Assembly: GCA_029532415.1 (NCBI GenBank)
Contig: JAQOTA010000015.1
Span: 1 to 64,000, forward strand
From: Marasmius tenuissimus
Taxonomy: Eukaryota; Basidiomycota; Agaricomycetes; Agaricales; Marasmiaceae
Direction of reading: 5' to 3'
DNA: 64,000 nt
The translations under genes were made by a program, and so were the position numbers. Positions within the stretch are counted from its first letter, which is position 1. Every line of letters begins with the position of its first letter. The notes below the pieces were generated by a model. That model was not told the origin of the DNA. It searched no databases and saw nothing but the letters and a program-made list of their open reading frames with translations. This document shows positions 12,801 through 23,351 of this stretch, in pieces.

Positions 12801-14039
12801 GCCCTGGGCTCTGGTCTTGAACTTCCGGAGATGAAGGAGGAAGATACTTATCGCAAGTCAACGGTCCATAAGCGAGGGCTGGGGGATTCATGGAGGACAG
12901 ACGGGCAGCTCTACACAATGAACCTGATGTCTTCTCCCGGTATGGAAGAGCATGTGAGGACCGAAGAACGAGGGGATGTCAGGCTCGAAGCGGGGACACA
13001 GGTCGTTCGCAGGAAGCGAGGTGCGTAGATAAATATGATTTCAAGTGTGCACTGGAGACCTAATATATCATCCAGGTGCTCAAAAGCGAAAGAAGAAGGT
13101 GAAAACGCGAGCCTCAGGGAAGAAAACAGTCACAAAAGATGGTTGGATTTGGCAGCCGACAGTCCTATTCACTCGGATAGACTTGTCAAGTAAAGGTCAA
13201 CGGGACTATGAGAAAGAGAGTGAGTCCTCTCCGGGTTCTTGGCATCATTTTGTTGACTGAGCGAGGGTTGGCCAGGTGACCGTGTTCAGTGGTTCCGTGC
13301 GCGTGCAGAGCGGGACCGATGGCAGGAACAGGTCGAGAAGCTGGAGGCTGAGTTCCGCAACTGTATCCGGCACTTCGCGAAGATGAAGGCAGTCTGGAAA
13401 GCAACTACGAGCTCTGCGGATTCCTTCGGTCACCAAGCATATGCTCGACGGCAAGAGCGTATGTATGAGAAGCTGCAGACCGATGCGGAAATGTTGTTCA
13501 AGAATCTTGGCCTCGAGTTGGAGCTTCCACCTGGCGAGATCTTGGCGGATCGTGTCGCTCGCGATCGTCAGCAGGCTCGAGCTGAAGATGACGCTACAAT
13601 CAGCAAGCTTCTAGAGGATGCAGATGATGAACGTGAACGTTTGAGGGAAGTTCTCGGAGTGAGCGAGGGTGATGGGGAGAGTGACGAGGAGGACGGGGAG
13701 AGCGACGAGGAGGACGAGGAGAGTGACCAGGGGGACAATGTTGATGAAAGAACGAGCGAGAGTGGTGAGAAAAGCGAACCGGATGAGCGTGAGACCGACA
13801 CAGATGAGGTTATAGTGGATACCCCTGGGCTCATCTCGGGGCGTGGTCGAGGTCGTGGTAGAGGTAGAGGTAAAGGTCGAGGTCGAGGTCGAGGTCGAGG
13901 TCGAGGTCGAGGTCGTGGTCGTGGTCGTGGTTGCGGTCGCGGTCGAGGTGGGGCAAGTAGAGATGGGGATAGTGAGAATAGTGGTATTATGGGTGGTAGA
14001 GGTGGCCGTGGACGAGGCCGAGGCAGAAGGCAAGGATGA
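9862..14039 (+). CDS. KDZ transposase, CxC2 type (1222 aa)
   Basis: Ten exons join in phase without a stop: 9862-10107, 10158-10745, 10800-10996, 11062-11239, 11298-11437, 11490-12100, 12155-12278, 12344-13020, 13076-13219, 13276-14039. A basic, then acidic leader is followed by the cysteine cluster CPCGSG...CRDC...CEECW typical of the CxC2 domain found with KDZ transposases. The transposase core follows: a CSHVF segment, DCNCQYCVN, the histidine segment MHLPDHKDEC, and GEQVWAVSN followed by EGHRHD. In this family such Asp and Glu positions belong to the RNase H-fold active site. Coiled coils follow, then a Ser/Glu/Asp-rich acidic block (about 13660-13800) and a tail of Arg-Gly repeats (about 13838-14030). 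It should cut and paste KDZ-1 in the nucleus. The absence of in-frame stops suggests a functional or recently functional gene. Confidence 0.9.
13838..13960 (+). repeat. GGTCGA/GGTCGT hexamer repeat encoding an Arg-Gly tract
   Basis: A near-perfect run of GGTCGA, GGTAGA and GGTCGT units codes for alternating Arg-Gly in the transposase tail. Arg-Gly tracts bind RNA or G-rich nucleic acid in many nuclear proteins. Length here is likely to vary between copies by slippage. Confidence 0.8.
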
Positions 14040-14148
14040 CTGGGCAAGTGCTTCAGCTGCAGGTACGAGCCAATTGAACCCCGTTGAACCTATCACTTAC
14101 GTTGTCGCAGGGATGTCGGTTGTATACCAGGAAGAGCCCCATGTATCT

Positions 14149-14530
14149 CGTTAAACCGTTAACCCGACACTCTTTGCTCAACGTGTCGGCTGAACTATGG
14201 TTCGGACCGTTGAACGATGAATCGACTGTTAAACGACGAATCGACCGTTAGACGATGAACCAAACCGTTAAACGATGAATTAACCGTTAAACGATGTCCT
14301 CGTACTGGTAGTGGTCAGATGGATGGGACTTGTGGAGGAGCCGCTTAAACACTCGTTAAACCGTTGGAACTATCTATGTTTCACGCCCTCACTTCTATAG
14401 TTCGTACTAATGTGTAGAATACTGGTCCTCTACAATGTACAGTACAAGTATGAATGGCACAACAAGATTGAGCCGTTAAACGGGCCCTGCCCACTATCCT
14501 GTGGGGTTGTTTAAACAAAGCGCAGCTTAT
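14149..14530. repeat. Right subterminal GTTAAAC array and terminal repeat of KDZ-1
   Basis: This holds about eleven GTTAAAC-like motifs, several within a 15-16 bp tandem CCGTTAAACGATGAA unit at 14227-14298. It ends with CCGTTAAACGGGC (14472-14485) and GTTTAAAC (14508-14515). The last 65 bp are the inverted counterpart of positions about 14-70. Confidence 0.6.
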
Positions 14531-15416
14531 TTTACCCTGTTCATGACGAGTTCCTGACCAGTAGGGCAGCAGCAGAGACTACCCGCCCGAGTAGATGCGG
14601 TATAGCAGTCAGGGTCGTTTCGTGCGTCCTAGGGTTGCGGCTCACCTCGTCAACGTATACCACCGCCGAGGCAGTCGATCGTTAATCTTTGACAGAAAAA
14701 GGTTCCCCATGGGTTTTCTACGAGATCATAGCCTGGTGGGCACACTGATCCGTCGTCCTCGGCCCGAGCAATAGCGAGTAGGAGGGGGAAGAAGATAGCA
14801 AATTAGCAATGATCGGAAGATAGCGCATTCTTGGGTTTGGGAAGCTGAGCAGAGGATAGGTGTCTGTGGGTAAGTATCAGTGAACACTGGATGCGTATTT
14901 GTACCTTGGTATACGCATATTTAGTTGATAGTAGATACTGCAACGAGCAGGGTGAAGGCCAGAAACAGATGTCGACGTATAGAGGAACCGTTTTACAGAA
15001 GGGAGAGGAGGTTTGAGGATATTGAGCCTTGAGAAGCATTGATAACTCGAGAAGTTGCCGAGGACAACTATTGAGGCCTAAAGAGATGCACCACTCGGAG
15101 TTGGAATATTTGAATGCTTACCCACGCGGGTTCGTCGCGCGTCAGGCGACCTCTTGTCACCTTCTTTTTTACCGTCATCACCCAAATCGTTGGCCTCTTC
15201 AGGATTCTGCTCTCACCCTTTGCTTTCAACCCCATCCACGACTGGAGCGCTGTTTTGTTACCGCCCCGTACTATACTCGGATCGCTCGGACTTGCGGATT
15301 GTGACGACCTTTCGAGACTGTTCACCGAGAGAAAAACCCTATTTCTGCGGTACGAGGTCACCTTAAGTCAGATTATTGCGTATTGACACTCGATCTCGTT
15401 CTTCCAGATCACCGTA
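14531..15416. other. Intergenic region, no gene recognised
   Basis: About 890 bp between the KDZ-1 end and the F-box gene. Short open frames exist on both strands but none resembles a known protein. The downstream part probably holds the F-box promoter. Confidence 0.4.
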
Positions 15417-17090
15417 ATGATAGAACACGACCGTGAACCTGATACCTCTCGCAATACACCCCAGAGCCACGATAAACATTCTCTCGATCCTCGTTTTCGC
15501 CATTCCGATTACAACCCATCCGACGTCGAGCGCTACGAGCTAATAGAGATACACAAGCAGTGCCGAGAAGAGCTTGGGATTATTGAGCAGGAGCCGGTAG
15601 CCCTCGAAGAGCAGAAGCGATCTCTTAAGATCACCGCTGGGATGTGTCTCTCAGCCCTCTCTTCTCAGCGTTGTGTACCCAACGAAGTCTGGGAAATCAT
15701 CTTCACCACACTTTGTACAACCCTACACGACTATTCCTTCAAACTCGATTATTACTATGGGATCTCGAACCAGACCTATACATACAAAACCATCCTTTTG
15801 GAGATACCGAGTCTTGTCCTAACGCATGTATGCTCTCGTTGGAGAGGTATTGCGATGAGCTTGCCCCACCTATGGTCATCCCTCAGTATCAAGTTCAACG
15901 AGCTTCCATTCGACATCACGGTTCCTCTCGAGTTGTACCTCTCCCGGTCACAGGAATCTCCTCTCAGTATTCGTATTACCAGGCTGGCCCAGTACCCTCT
16001 TTGTGGTCTCTCAGAGGTCGGCCTTGCTGCTTGGCAGAAGCTCGCCTCAGGCTTTCGTCGGTGCAAGAATTTGACCCTCGCCGTCTCCTTCTTCGACCTT
16101 CCGCGACTCGAAGACTTATCATTTCCCCAACTCGAAACGGTTTACGAGGAACCGTTCCAAATTGACACCGTCGGATGGTTTTGGGAAAGCATGATGGCAT
16201 CGCCAAAATTGAAGACGGTCTCTCTTCACTACTTTCGCGACTTCCTCCCATTCGCTCGGCTTAAGAGCCTCGAGCTTCGAATTCTGCATCCACGCGAACA
16301 CCAACTACTTCTTGCAGCACTTCCAAGCTGTCACAGTCTCGACGCATTGACGTTGACTTCCATGTATCATTTCGTCAACATGCCACCTCTCGTTCGGGAG
16401 GTTGAAGTTCCATCACTTCGAAAGCTCAGCCTCGGCATGAAGAGATGCGATAAGGACATATCATGTCTAGTCGGCCTGTTGTTATCCCTTTCTCTGCCCT
16501 CGCTCGATTCCTTTGAGTTGTCGTGTGGCAGAGGCTGGCCCGTCCAGCTTCTCACTCTGGCAGCTCGAGCACCGTTGCTCACGAATGTGAACCTCTCCAT
16601 ACACTTCGAAGATAAAGACCGTAAATCCTGGTCTAGCGATGTGTTCACGCCGCTCCTCCATTCGCATTCCTTCCCCAGTCTCACTCATCTCGGACTGTAC
16701 GTGAGCAATCCTGGTACGGAACGTTGTGCATTTGGGGATAATGTCCTATCGAGTGTACTTTCTGATCTTCGGTCGAGACCAGACTCAACTGTTCCATTAT
16801 CCGGGCTCGAACACGTTCATCTTCACGTCTCTCAGCTGTCCCTCGATCATGAATGTATTGACCAGGTACTGGGCGTCGTCTCGGAACGACATTCAGCTTC
16901 TCCGGCTCTCACATGGCTTCGTGTATCCCGAGATTCATCGCAGGTGGAAGAGGGGGCAGAGAGGTTGATGCATCGTCCTGAGTTGAACGAGAAAATTCGA
17001 GGAATTGAGGATCGTCTCGGGGTGAGGGTTATCTTCGGCGAGTATGACCGAAGCAGGTACTACTCGGAAGAATATGAAGAGTTCGAATGA
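15417..17090 (+). CDS. F-box / leucine-rich-repeat-like protein (557 aa, intronless)
   Basis: A single open frame runs from an ATG at 15417 to TGA. After a charged N-terminus with a short coiled coil (residues about 37-72), an F-box-like segment begins with VPNEVWEIIF (about residue 87) and ends near VCSRWRGIAMSLPHLW (about 140-155). This is the usual pattern of the very large agaricomycete F-box family. The rest is made of leucine-rich segments (for example LTHLGLYVS). Such proteins normally act as substrate receptors of SCF ubiquitin ligases via Skp1. No substrate can be inferred. Relatives are often intronless, and paralogous fragments lie just downstream on the other strand. Confidence 0.8.
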   Translation: MIEHDREPDTSRNTPQSHDKHSLDPRFRHSDYNPSDVERYELIEIHKQCREELGIIEQEPVALEEQKRSLKITAGMCLSALSSQRCVPNEVWEIIFTTLCTTLHDYSFKLDYYYGISNQTYTYKTILLEIPSLVLTHVCSRWRGIAMSLPHLWSSLSIKFNELPFDITVPLELYLSRSQESPLSIRITRLAQYPLCGLSEVGLAAWQKLASGFRRCKNLTLAVSFFDLPRLEDLSFPQLETVYEEPFQIDTVGWFWESMMASPKLKTVSLHYFRDFLPFARLKSLELRILHPREHQLLLAALPSCHSLDALTLTSMYHFVNMPPLVREVEVPSLRKLSLGMKRCDKDISCLVGLLLSLSLPSLDSFELSCGRGWPVQLLTLAARAPLLTNVNLSIHFEDKDRKSWSSDVFTPLLHSHSFPSLTHLGLYVSNPGTERCAFGDNVLSSVLSDLRSRPDSTVPLSGLEHVHLHVSQLSLDHECIDQVLGVVSERHSASPALTWLRVSRDSSQVEEGAERLMHRPELNEKIRGIEDRLGVRVIFGEYDRSRYYSEEYEEFE

Positions 17091-17723
17091 ACTTCCTTAG
17101 CCGTAGCCCCGCGATCATGTTAGATCTTACACTGACAGCTGCTGCATGTCTCATCTGTGACCTGCCAGCATATATGAAAGCGTTATTATATGGGATACGA
17201 ATCAGAATGGCATACGATATGAATAACTTCATAGGACTCGACATATCCAGTAGTCAGGCTTTTCACCTACGTTTTATACCACGTTCTTGACACCTTCACT
17301 TTGAAGCTCCCGAGTCCGGTCCTGAAGAGAAAGAAGATCAAGCTCCGGCTCGTGGCGTGCTTCAAGATTCCTCGGAGGCCACCCAAGCTCGTTACAAAGT
17401 ATATGGCCGAGATTCAGACTTGTCAACGGTCGACGCTGTGCACCAGCGATATCCTCCTCCTCCATCGCCAAACCCAGGCGACGCAGGGCTTCTCGCTACT
17501 ACACCATCCAACACGACATCCAGCACATCGTGATTCCGGCAGAAAATGAGTTCTTATCCATACTCCGAGTGACTGAAAGTAATATCAGATAAATGCATCA
17601 AGATCCTCGATAGCTTGGGAGCAAGAGTCAAATTCCTCGGGCTTCCCCAACTCGTTGAAAAGCGTTATTCCGATCGCTACCACAATAATTATCATCTCAA
17701 ACCCCACCAGCACATGCGCCAAA

Positions 17724-18047
17724 CTATTCCACAACCAACTCGAATGAGATCAGGTTTGGTACCTGCCTCAAGAGGGACGAGTAAGTCCGGCGGAGGTTTG
17801 AGTGGTACTCGGTACAATTGCCTATACGAAGAGAGATCCTCGTCAATGTCCCTGAGCAACGATGTAACATTCCCAGTGGCGAAGGCGACCATGGTTCCTT
17901 CCTCTCGAAATCTGTGCACTCGAGCTTGAAGGCTTCGAGAGACGGGGTCGTCTCTTCATACGGAACAGACACAGGAAGGTGTGGCCAGTAGCGCTTTGAG
18001 TCGAGCGATTGCAAAGTGTTCATGAGTTGCAATACTGCAGGGAGCAA
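17724..18047 (-). pseudogene. F-box/LRR-like C-terminal fragment
   Basis: An open stretch of about 107 codons with leucine-rich motifs (LQSLDSKRYWPHLPV, SLEAFKLEC) resembles the LRR part of the F-box gene next door. Upstream there is no F-box and no clear start, and past 17724 the frame is broken by several stops. It is probably a remnant of a tandem F-box paralogue. The same-strand F-box-like N-terminal fragment at 18792-19355 may be its missing front, with a MITE and non-coding DNA between them. Confidence 0.4.
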
Positions 18048-18374
18048 GAGAGAAAAGACAGTAGGCAGAATGCCTCATGCGGTGGTAACAAACCGCTGAG
18101 GTAGTATGGTATTCCTAGCTAGCTTATATACGAGAGTACTAGATAGCTAGAATATGGTAGAATGGAGTAGAATGTACTGTGCATGATGTAGGTCCAACTG
18201 TGCATGATGTACGTAGGAGTAAGTACGATCAGTAAGGCAAAGGGTTATGGAGTACGGAGGATTATATGAGTAATGTAGGGCAAAGGGATAATGATATCAT
18301 ACAATGTGTAGGGTCAGGTAGGTGCAATGGTTAGCTAGGCTGAAGTTGCCATACCTAGAATATTGACTTCATGG

Positions 18375-18747
18375 TACTGACCTATTTCAATCAATTCGGA
18401 TGGGGTTTCCCGTGTGACCGAAAAATTTTCTGGCATGAATTCGGATGGCAGGTCGGTGACTGGTGACACCGGTGGAAATTTCGTATGGAACAATGAGGGA
18501 TAGGGCAGGCTGAGGGAGAATCACGGCGGCTGAGAGTCGCCACCAGTCAAAATTTGCAGAATGCACCAGATTCAGGCCAAAAAATGGCAGAAAGTCCAAT
18601 TTCTTGGCCTTTTGGGCCGCCCGAAATTATGTCACATTTGGGAACATTTCGGATGACCCCCCTGTGACCTAGTGACCATCCGAAAAAATTTCGGATACTG
18701 GGGGGCGTGTGACGCGTGACATCCAAATTGATTGAAATAGGTCAGTA
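18375..18747. mobile_element. MITE 1 (TA-flanked, ~23-bp terminal inverted repeats)
   Basis: The left end TA-CTGACCTATTTCAATCAA and the right end, its reverse complement finishing in GGTCAG-TA, match over about 23 bp with one mismatch. A TA dinucleotide is present at both outer ends, the target signature of Tc1/mariner elements. The 370-bp interior has no open frame and is rich in GTCAC and AATTTCGGAT motifs, a flavour shared with MITE 2 at 31889-32158. It is non-autonomous; no source transposase is in the window. Confidence 0.75.
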
Positions 18748-18791
18748 TTCACTATGCATTTCAAGCGAACATTTGCTCGTAGAGAGGACCA

Positions 18792-19355
18792 TCAAAAAAC
18801 CATTCTCCAAATCTCGACCAGGACTCTTCGTTGTGCAGACATGATTGAGCACCGTCGGTGGATGTTACTTGTCAACGCCCTCTCTCTAATTCCTAGCTCG
18901 TCAAGCAGCCCACGTAGCTCCAAAACTCCTTTCATGTATGACTCGCGCTCACACTCCTCCTCATACAGAACGCTGGCCAGCTGCGACATCTCCACGATAG
19001 ACGGGACATAGGTGATACGGAGGAAACAGCGCTCGATGGGATGAATTGACGGTTCCTTGAATAGGCCTTCCAGATTCGACTGGCCCTTCTCGAGCGAAAT
19101 TGGTGGATGGGTAGATAAATCTTTAGAAAGATCCGGAAAAGACTGACGTCGCCGTGTTTCACGTAGTGTTCGTCCAAAATGTTGATTGAGTGAGTCTGGT
19201 ACTATGACCGTGTCTTTTCCCTCATAGCGGGAAAACCATGAGCCGCTTGCAGCGTCCTCGAGCTTATGACAGAAATGGGCGGTAGTAGGATGTTTCTGAG
19301 AGTTTGGGACGAGTGAATGATGCGGTGGTGATGGTAACAGAGAGTTAGTATTCAA
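18792..19355 (-). pseudogene. F-box-type N-terminal fragment
   Basis: The open stretch ends in SAQRRVLVEIWRMVF after a predicted coiled coil (ELRGLLDELGIRERALTS). This is the layout just before and into the F-box of agaricomycete F-box proteins: helical linker, then SP.RRLP.EIW..IF. No in-frame ATG opens the stretch, and just beyond it lies MITE 1, so the domain is cut short. Possibly the front of the fragment at 17724-18047. Confidence 0.4.
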
Positions 19356-19509
19356 ATAGGGGTCACATCAATGACGTCGATCGTCATCCAAATGGCCCAA
19401 ATTCAAGATTCGTCAACTAAAGGCCATTTTCGGCAACATTGCGGCCTTTGGATTGCAGTGTACACAAGGTGGATTTGTTTTGTACGTGTGAACATCGTCG
19501 ATTCTTTCT

Positions 19510-21024
19510 CTAAATTTGAGGGGCACCGAGCGGCCGAGTGGGTTGAAGCCTTTGGACATTCCCCGCCATAGTGACCAAGTAGCATGGCGAGCTTCCATCG
19601 CCCTGAAGAACCACCGGTGAGCAACGATCACATTTTCAAAAGAAAAAAGACTAACGATAATCCTCTGTGGGAAGTCATGTTCGAGCGGAACCTGGCTCTC
19701 CAAGAACTCCATCTGCTGAGCGCTCAGAGTAATATCCAGCGCCTGCAGGTTCTGCTCGAGATGTTCAACTTTGCGACCTCCCAGGATGGGAGAAACGTGT
19801 GTGGTCTTTTACATCACATATGCAATCGCCACTGTTCAATGAGAGGATGTGTCGTCAGTTGAGGACGAATGATTTGAATAGACGTTGAACTCGAACGAAC
19901 CAGCAGAAATACTCTGCACGCCGACTTCTTGTGCTACTTTCTCGAGTGCCAAAGCCATCTTGACCTCATCAGGTTTTCGCTCCAATTCTACCAAGAGTTT
20001 GCGTCCTTCCTCTCCCGTCTCTCCTCTGCTGTTCTTCCGCGTCGGTTCGGATTTTGCCCTGGACGAGAACACCCCCAGGTGCAAGTGCCATTCCTGGTGA
20101 GGGAAACTATGAGGATCGGACTCTTGCTTCGGAGAAAGTGAAATACTGACCATACTCGCGTGCCAATGGAATAAAATCCCTCTCAAACGCGTGTCTCCTC
20201 ATGATACTCCATTCACCCTGATAAACCGAGGACTGGGTCTTCCCATTAAACTTGGCATACTCGTTCGCCTTCGCGACAAGCCAAGCTAGCATGCTTGATG
20301 CTCCCTGAAGTGGTATTTAGTAGCATATCGTGGACGAGTCCACACGGTACTTACTAGGTAAAGGACTTTTCCTTGAACGACGAGGTTGTGCAAACCGTCC
20401 ATTACCTCTTCAATCGAGGTATCCCAATCCCACCAGTGAACGTATAGGAGGTCAATATACCCGGTTAGAAGTCTTCTGAGGCTGTCATTGACACTGAGGT
20501 TCATGCTCTTCAGGTTGTTTCCCATATAATTGACATATTGCCTGATATTGGGGTCGCTTCTTTTATACCCAGTCGAGTACTGAGAGAAATGGGGCGAGAC
20601 GGTCAGCCGGCTTCAAATCAAACAGAGCGTCGTATCATGGATACCTTCGTGGCTACAAAAAGTTGATCCCGAATCTTCCTCGTCTCTGCCCACTCCCCAG
20701 TGAACTGCTCCGAGGTCTCATCCTGGCTGTAAGAATATCCAGTCAGTTATCATTCACAAGCAATAGAAACATAAATACCTACTAGACATTCGGAGTATCA
20801 ATGAAGTTCCCTCCTCTATCAAAAAACGCGTCGAGCAACTTGAAGCTCGATTCTTTGTCCATCGAGCCCATTGTTTCCGACCACTTGTCCCCAATGCTCA
20901 TACCTCCAAGGCAGAAGGGCGAGACACGAACACCAGCGCGTGGCGCAAGGACTCGATGGATGCCAAGCTTCGATGGTGGAACTGGTGCGAAAGGACCTGT
21001 TTCTCCGGGTTGTTTGTCGGGCAT
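19510..21024 (-). pseudogene. Aldo-keto reductase (aryl-alcohol dehydrogenase type), broken
   Basis: Seven exons can be traced from the ATG at 21024: 21024-20783, 20726-20645, 20579-20355, 20304-20151, 20093-19901, 19831-19656, 19602-19510. Family landmarks are [12 protein letters not shown], the catalytic-region [34 protein letters not shown] and PILGGRKVEHL. Fungal members reduce aryl aldehydes with NADPH and are linked to lignin-aromatic metabolism. Two lesions are visible: a frameshift in the fifth exon near 20020-20040 (the frame changes between KIRTDAEEQQ and EEGRKLLVE), and TAA at 19809-19811 where the family has Gln (CAA to TAA). Likely a dead gene. Confidence 0.75.
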
Positions 21025-21835
21025 GTCGAAATAGTTTGGAAGGATGAACGAGGGAGATGAGCTATAGGAAAGAAAGAGATGCGGCAGATACCCAAACTCC
21101 AACTAGAGCTTTTTGTGGGGAATGCCAATCGCAAGTACAGCCGGATGAATTCCGAATTGGAGGTTTGTACGTTGTGATGATTATCCGAGACGACGGGTCG
21201 AGGTGGGTCAACCCACGGTGGAAGAAAAAACCCACTTCCTCAAGTCGGGCGGTGGAGCCCCGACTCCAAATTGATTACCCACTCACGATGACTGAGTCTA
21301 TCCATCTATCTATCCGTGAGTACTGAACCAACGCCAAGAGGGAAGATAGGCCATTGTACATCACATCAAGCCCGGTTTTTATAGTATGTGACTCGAACTT
21401 GTATAGCAATGCCAAGACTTGGATAGTTGAGAACGGCGAGTAAGTTGGAGCCTTAAACAATTTGGGTCACCGAGGTAAGTGTGTGAACGTTCTTGACTCA
21501 ATGGCGGCGATGTTGAATGTGAGGGTAAGGTATAGAGAGATGTTCGGTTTGGTCATGCTTGTTCGGGTCAGTTTCGGTCCGGTTCCCAGCACCGGACCGG
21601 CTATGCTCTCTCTCGCAACCTTGCACCTACACAGACCCACAAGATTCGGAGAGGTCGGCATTCTACTCGTATTTCATGACACAACTGAACAGTCCTGTAA
21701 TCCATTGCTGAATCTTATCATGGTTCGAGCTATATCTGGCGGGATCTACCCTTGACGCATGAGCAGAAAGAAAGATGTATCAATCATATTGGATGAAATC
21801 ATTTACTACGGTATAGTACATATACAAGTCAAAAA
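21025..21835. other. Intergenic region, no gene recognised
   Basis: About 800 bp between the aldo-keto reductase start and the end of the DUF6534-type gene. It should include the promoter of the former. Nothing else could be supported. Confidence 0.4.
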
Positions 21836-23351
21836 TCAGGGGTCTTGAATAGCAGCTCCATGTCTAAAATCATGCATTGCATAATCAAGACTATCGTGTT
21901 GAAGTACGCTCTTTGTCCCGACTGCTGAGCGCTCCTCGTCACCGTGAGATGACCGCGACGCCCTCAATGGCGCCAATCGCATGATGCCACTGGGACGGGC
22001 ATAGGCAAGTCGCCGACTGCAACGACTGCATCCGTAATTTTGGATGCTTCCTATAGACGCCCCGCCGCTGACACTTACGACATTTGGCGACCCGGATCCA
22101 TGAGACAGTATGATCCTCGAGTTCATCATCATGAGGAGAGTGTTTCCGTAGAGGCTGGGGAGAATGAGGGAAAACACGGTAAAGTAATTCTAGTTTTCTG
22201 TGCCTCAAAGTAGGGCAAGTATCACAATCGCTATCGCAGCTAGGACTCGAGAATAAGCTCGTCACACTCGAGGGAGGAAATGTATGGCTTACCTGTAAGT
22301 GTGTTGGTCTCGATGGTAAGTAGGACGACCCTCGCTATTATGCGTTTGGTATCCTCGATCAAAAATCCGTCCCTAGTAAGCTGAAGGAGGTATTAGCGAA
22401 GGTTAATCTTCCAGACGAGATGTAGCATGTACTCACCAAGTAGGTCATATAAGCTGCGATTATAATATCACACAGGGCAGATGTGGAGCACTTGATCTAT
22501 CAAACAAAAGTCACCAAAACTGGTATCCTAAGGAAAAAGGAAAAGGAAACTGACTGCGTCAGCGACTCTTAACCCTGGAGAGTTGCGTAGGTTCTCCACA
22601 CTTCCCGCTCTCGCACCAAATACTCCCGACGTGATTGCCGCGGCACAACTTACCACAGAGAGCTTTAATCAGGATCCGATGAGACCGGGTTACAGCACTA
22701 GCACGTCGAAAGCGAGTCGTACCGCAAGTAGCACTGGGGGCCCTATTCTGCTTTGCGATAGCACGAATATGCCCCAAGCATAGAAAACTTGGACAATGAG
22801 AGTGGCTACCGTAGATTGATTGGGACTTGCAGAACCTAGATCATCGGAGACATACTCACCCACGCCGCCAACTATCGGTATGAAGAACCACCCCAGCCAG
22901 ATATAGGAAGCACGCCGAGTAACGAACCTATTATACCCGTCCTGTCCTTGCCATATCGTTGGAGCCGTGAGGACGACGTAGAGTCCATACACGACAGCCT
23001 TGATGATACGTCTGTCTTTAGAAGCAGACGCAAGATAGTAGATGTCTAGTAAGAACCAGTAGCAAGGGTATAAAATAACTGACAAAGAGAGTGAGGGTAC
23101 ATGACGCACACATTTGTGCCGAGAGAACGGCGAACAGGCAAGGTAGGACGGCGTTCCCGAGAGAGTACCTTGAGCACATTTTTCACCAACATGGGCGAGA
23201 ACGCTTCATATACCTCAGGACCAATGCTGGTCCGAGAAACGAAAGTCTTGATTAATCCAGTTTTGGGGCAGCAAGAACAAGTGGGTTCACGTACCTTCCA
23301 ATGTCATCCGAGAGCTCGGTCTGTGCGGATCTTCGAGAGGCTGACGTCAAT
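21836..23351 (-). CDS. DUF6534-type multi-span membrane protein (probably damaged at the C-terminus)
   Basis: Exons on the minus strand read through the family's typical order. A YF..Y..D-like segment (SKDRRIIKAVVYGLYVVL) comes first, then WFFIPIVGGV and, after a 55-bp intron, LIVQVFYAWGIFVLSQSR. ITSGVFGARAGS and ALCDIIIAAYMTYL then follow, with LLTIETNTLT after another intron, and finally LYGNTLLMMMNSRI. This matches the fungal DUF6534 family of hydrophobic proteins of unknown function. The N-terminal exon near 23300 has no clear ATG. In the last conserved part TGA (22205-22207) and TAG (22190-22192) interrupt the reading frame, unless a tiny intron removes them. Family identity is fairly sure; whether it is functional is doubtful. 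Confidence 0.55.

Larger units (their letters stand above)
1..14530. mobile_element. KDZ-type DNA transposon KDZ-1 (five genes, approximate ends)
   Basis: The element is inferred from a KDZ transposase gene at its right side, four accessory genes, and related ends. Positions about 14-70 and the reverse complement of about 14466-14530 share an imperfect inverted repeat: GTTTAAAC, then a GC-rich stretch, then CCCGTTAAACGG, then TCAATC. Both flanks (1-790 and 14149-14515) are packed with GTTAAAC-like motifs. Gene order is A1(-), A2(+), A3(-), A4(+), transposase(+). The exact ends and any target-site duplication could not be fixed because the left end lies at the window edge. The transposase frame is open across ten exons, so this copy may be competent. 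The family assignment is firm; the boundaries are inference. Confidence 0.72.

Noticed and set aside
13568..14096. Long minus-strand open frames rich in Pro/Arg or Ser/Thr opposite the transposase tail
   Set aside because: They are the complement of the GGTCGA hexamer repeat and acidic codons; low complexity keeps the frames open. The plus frame belongs to a ten-exon gene.
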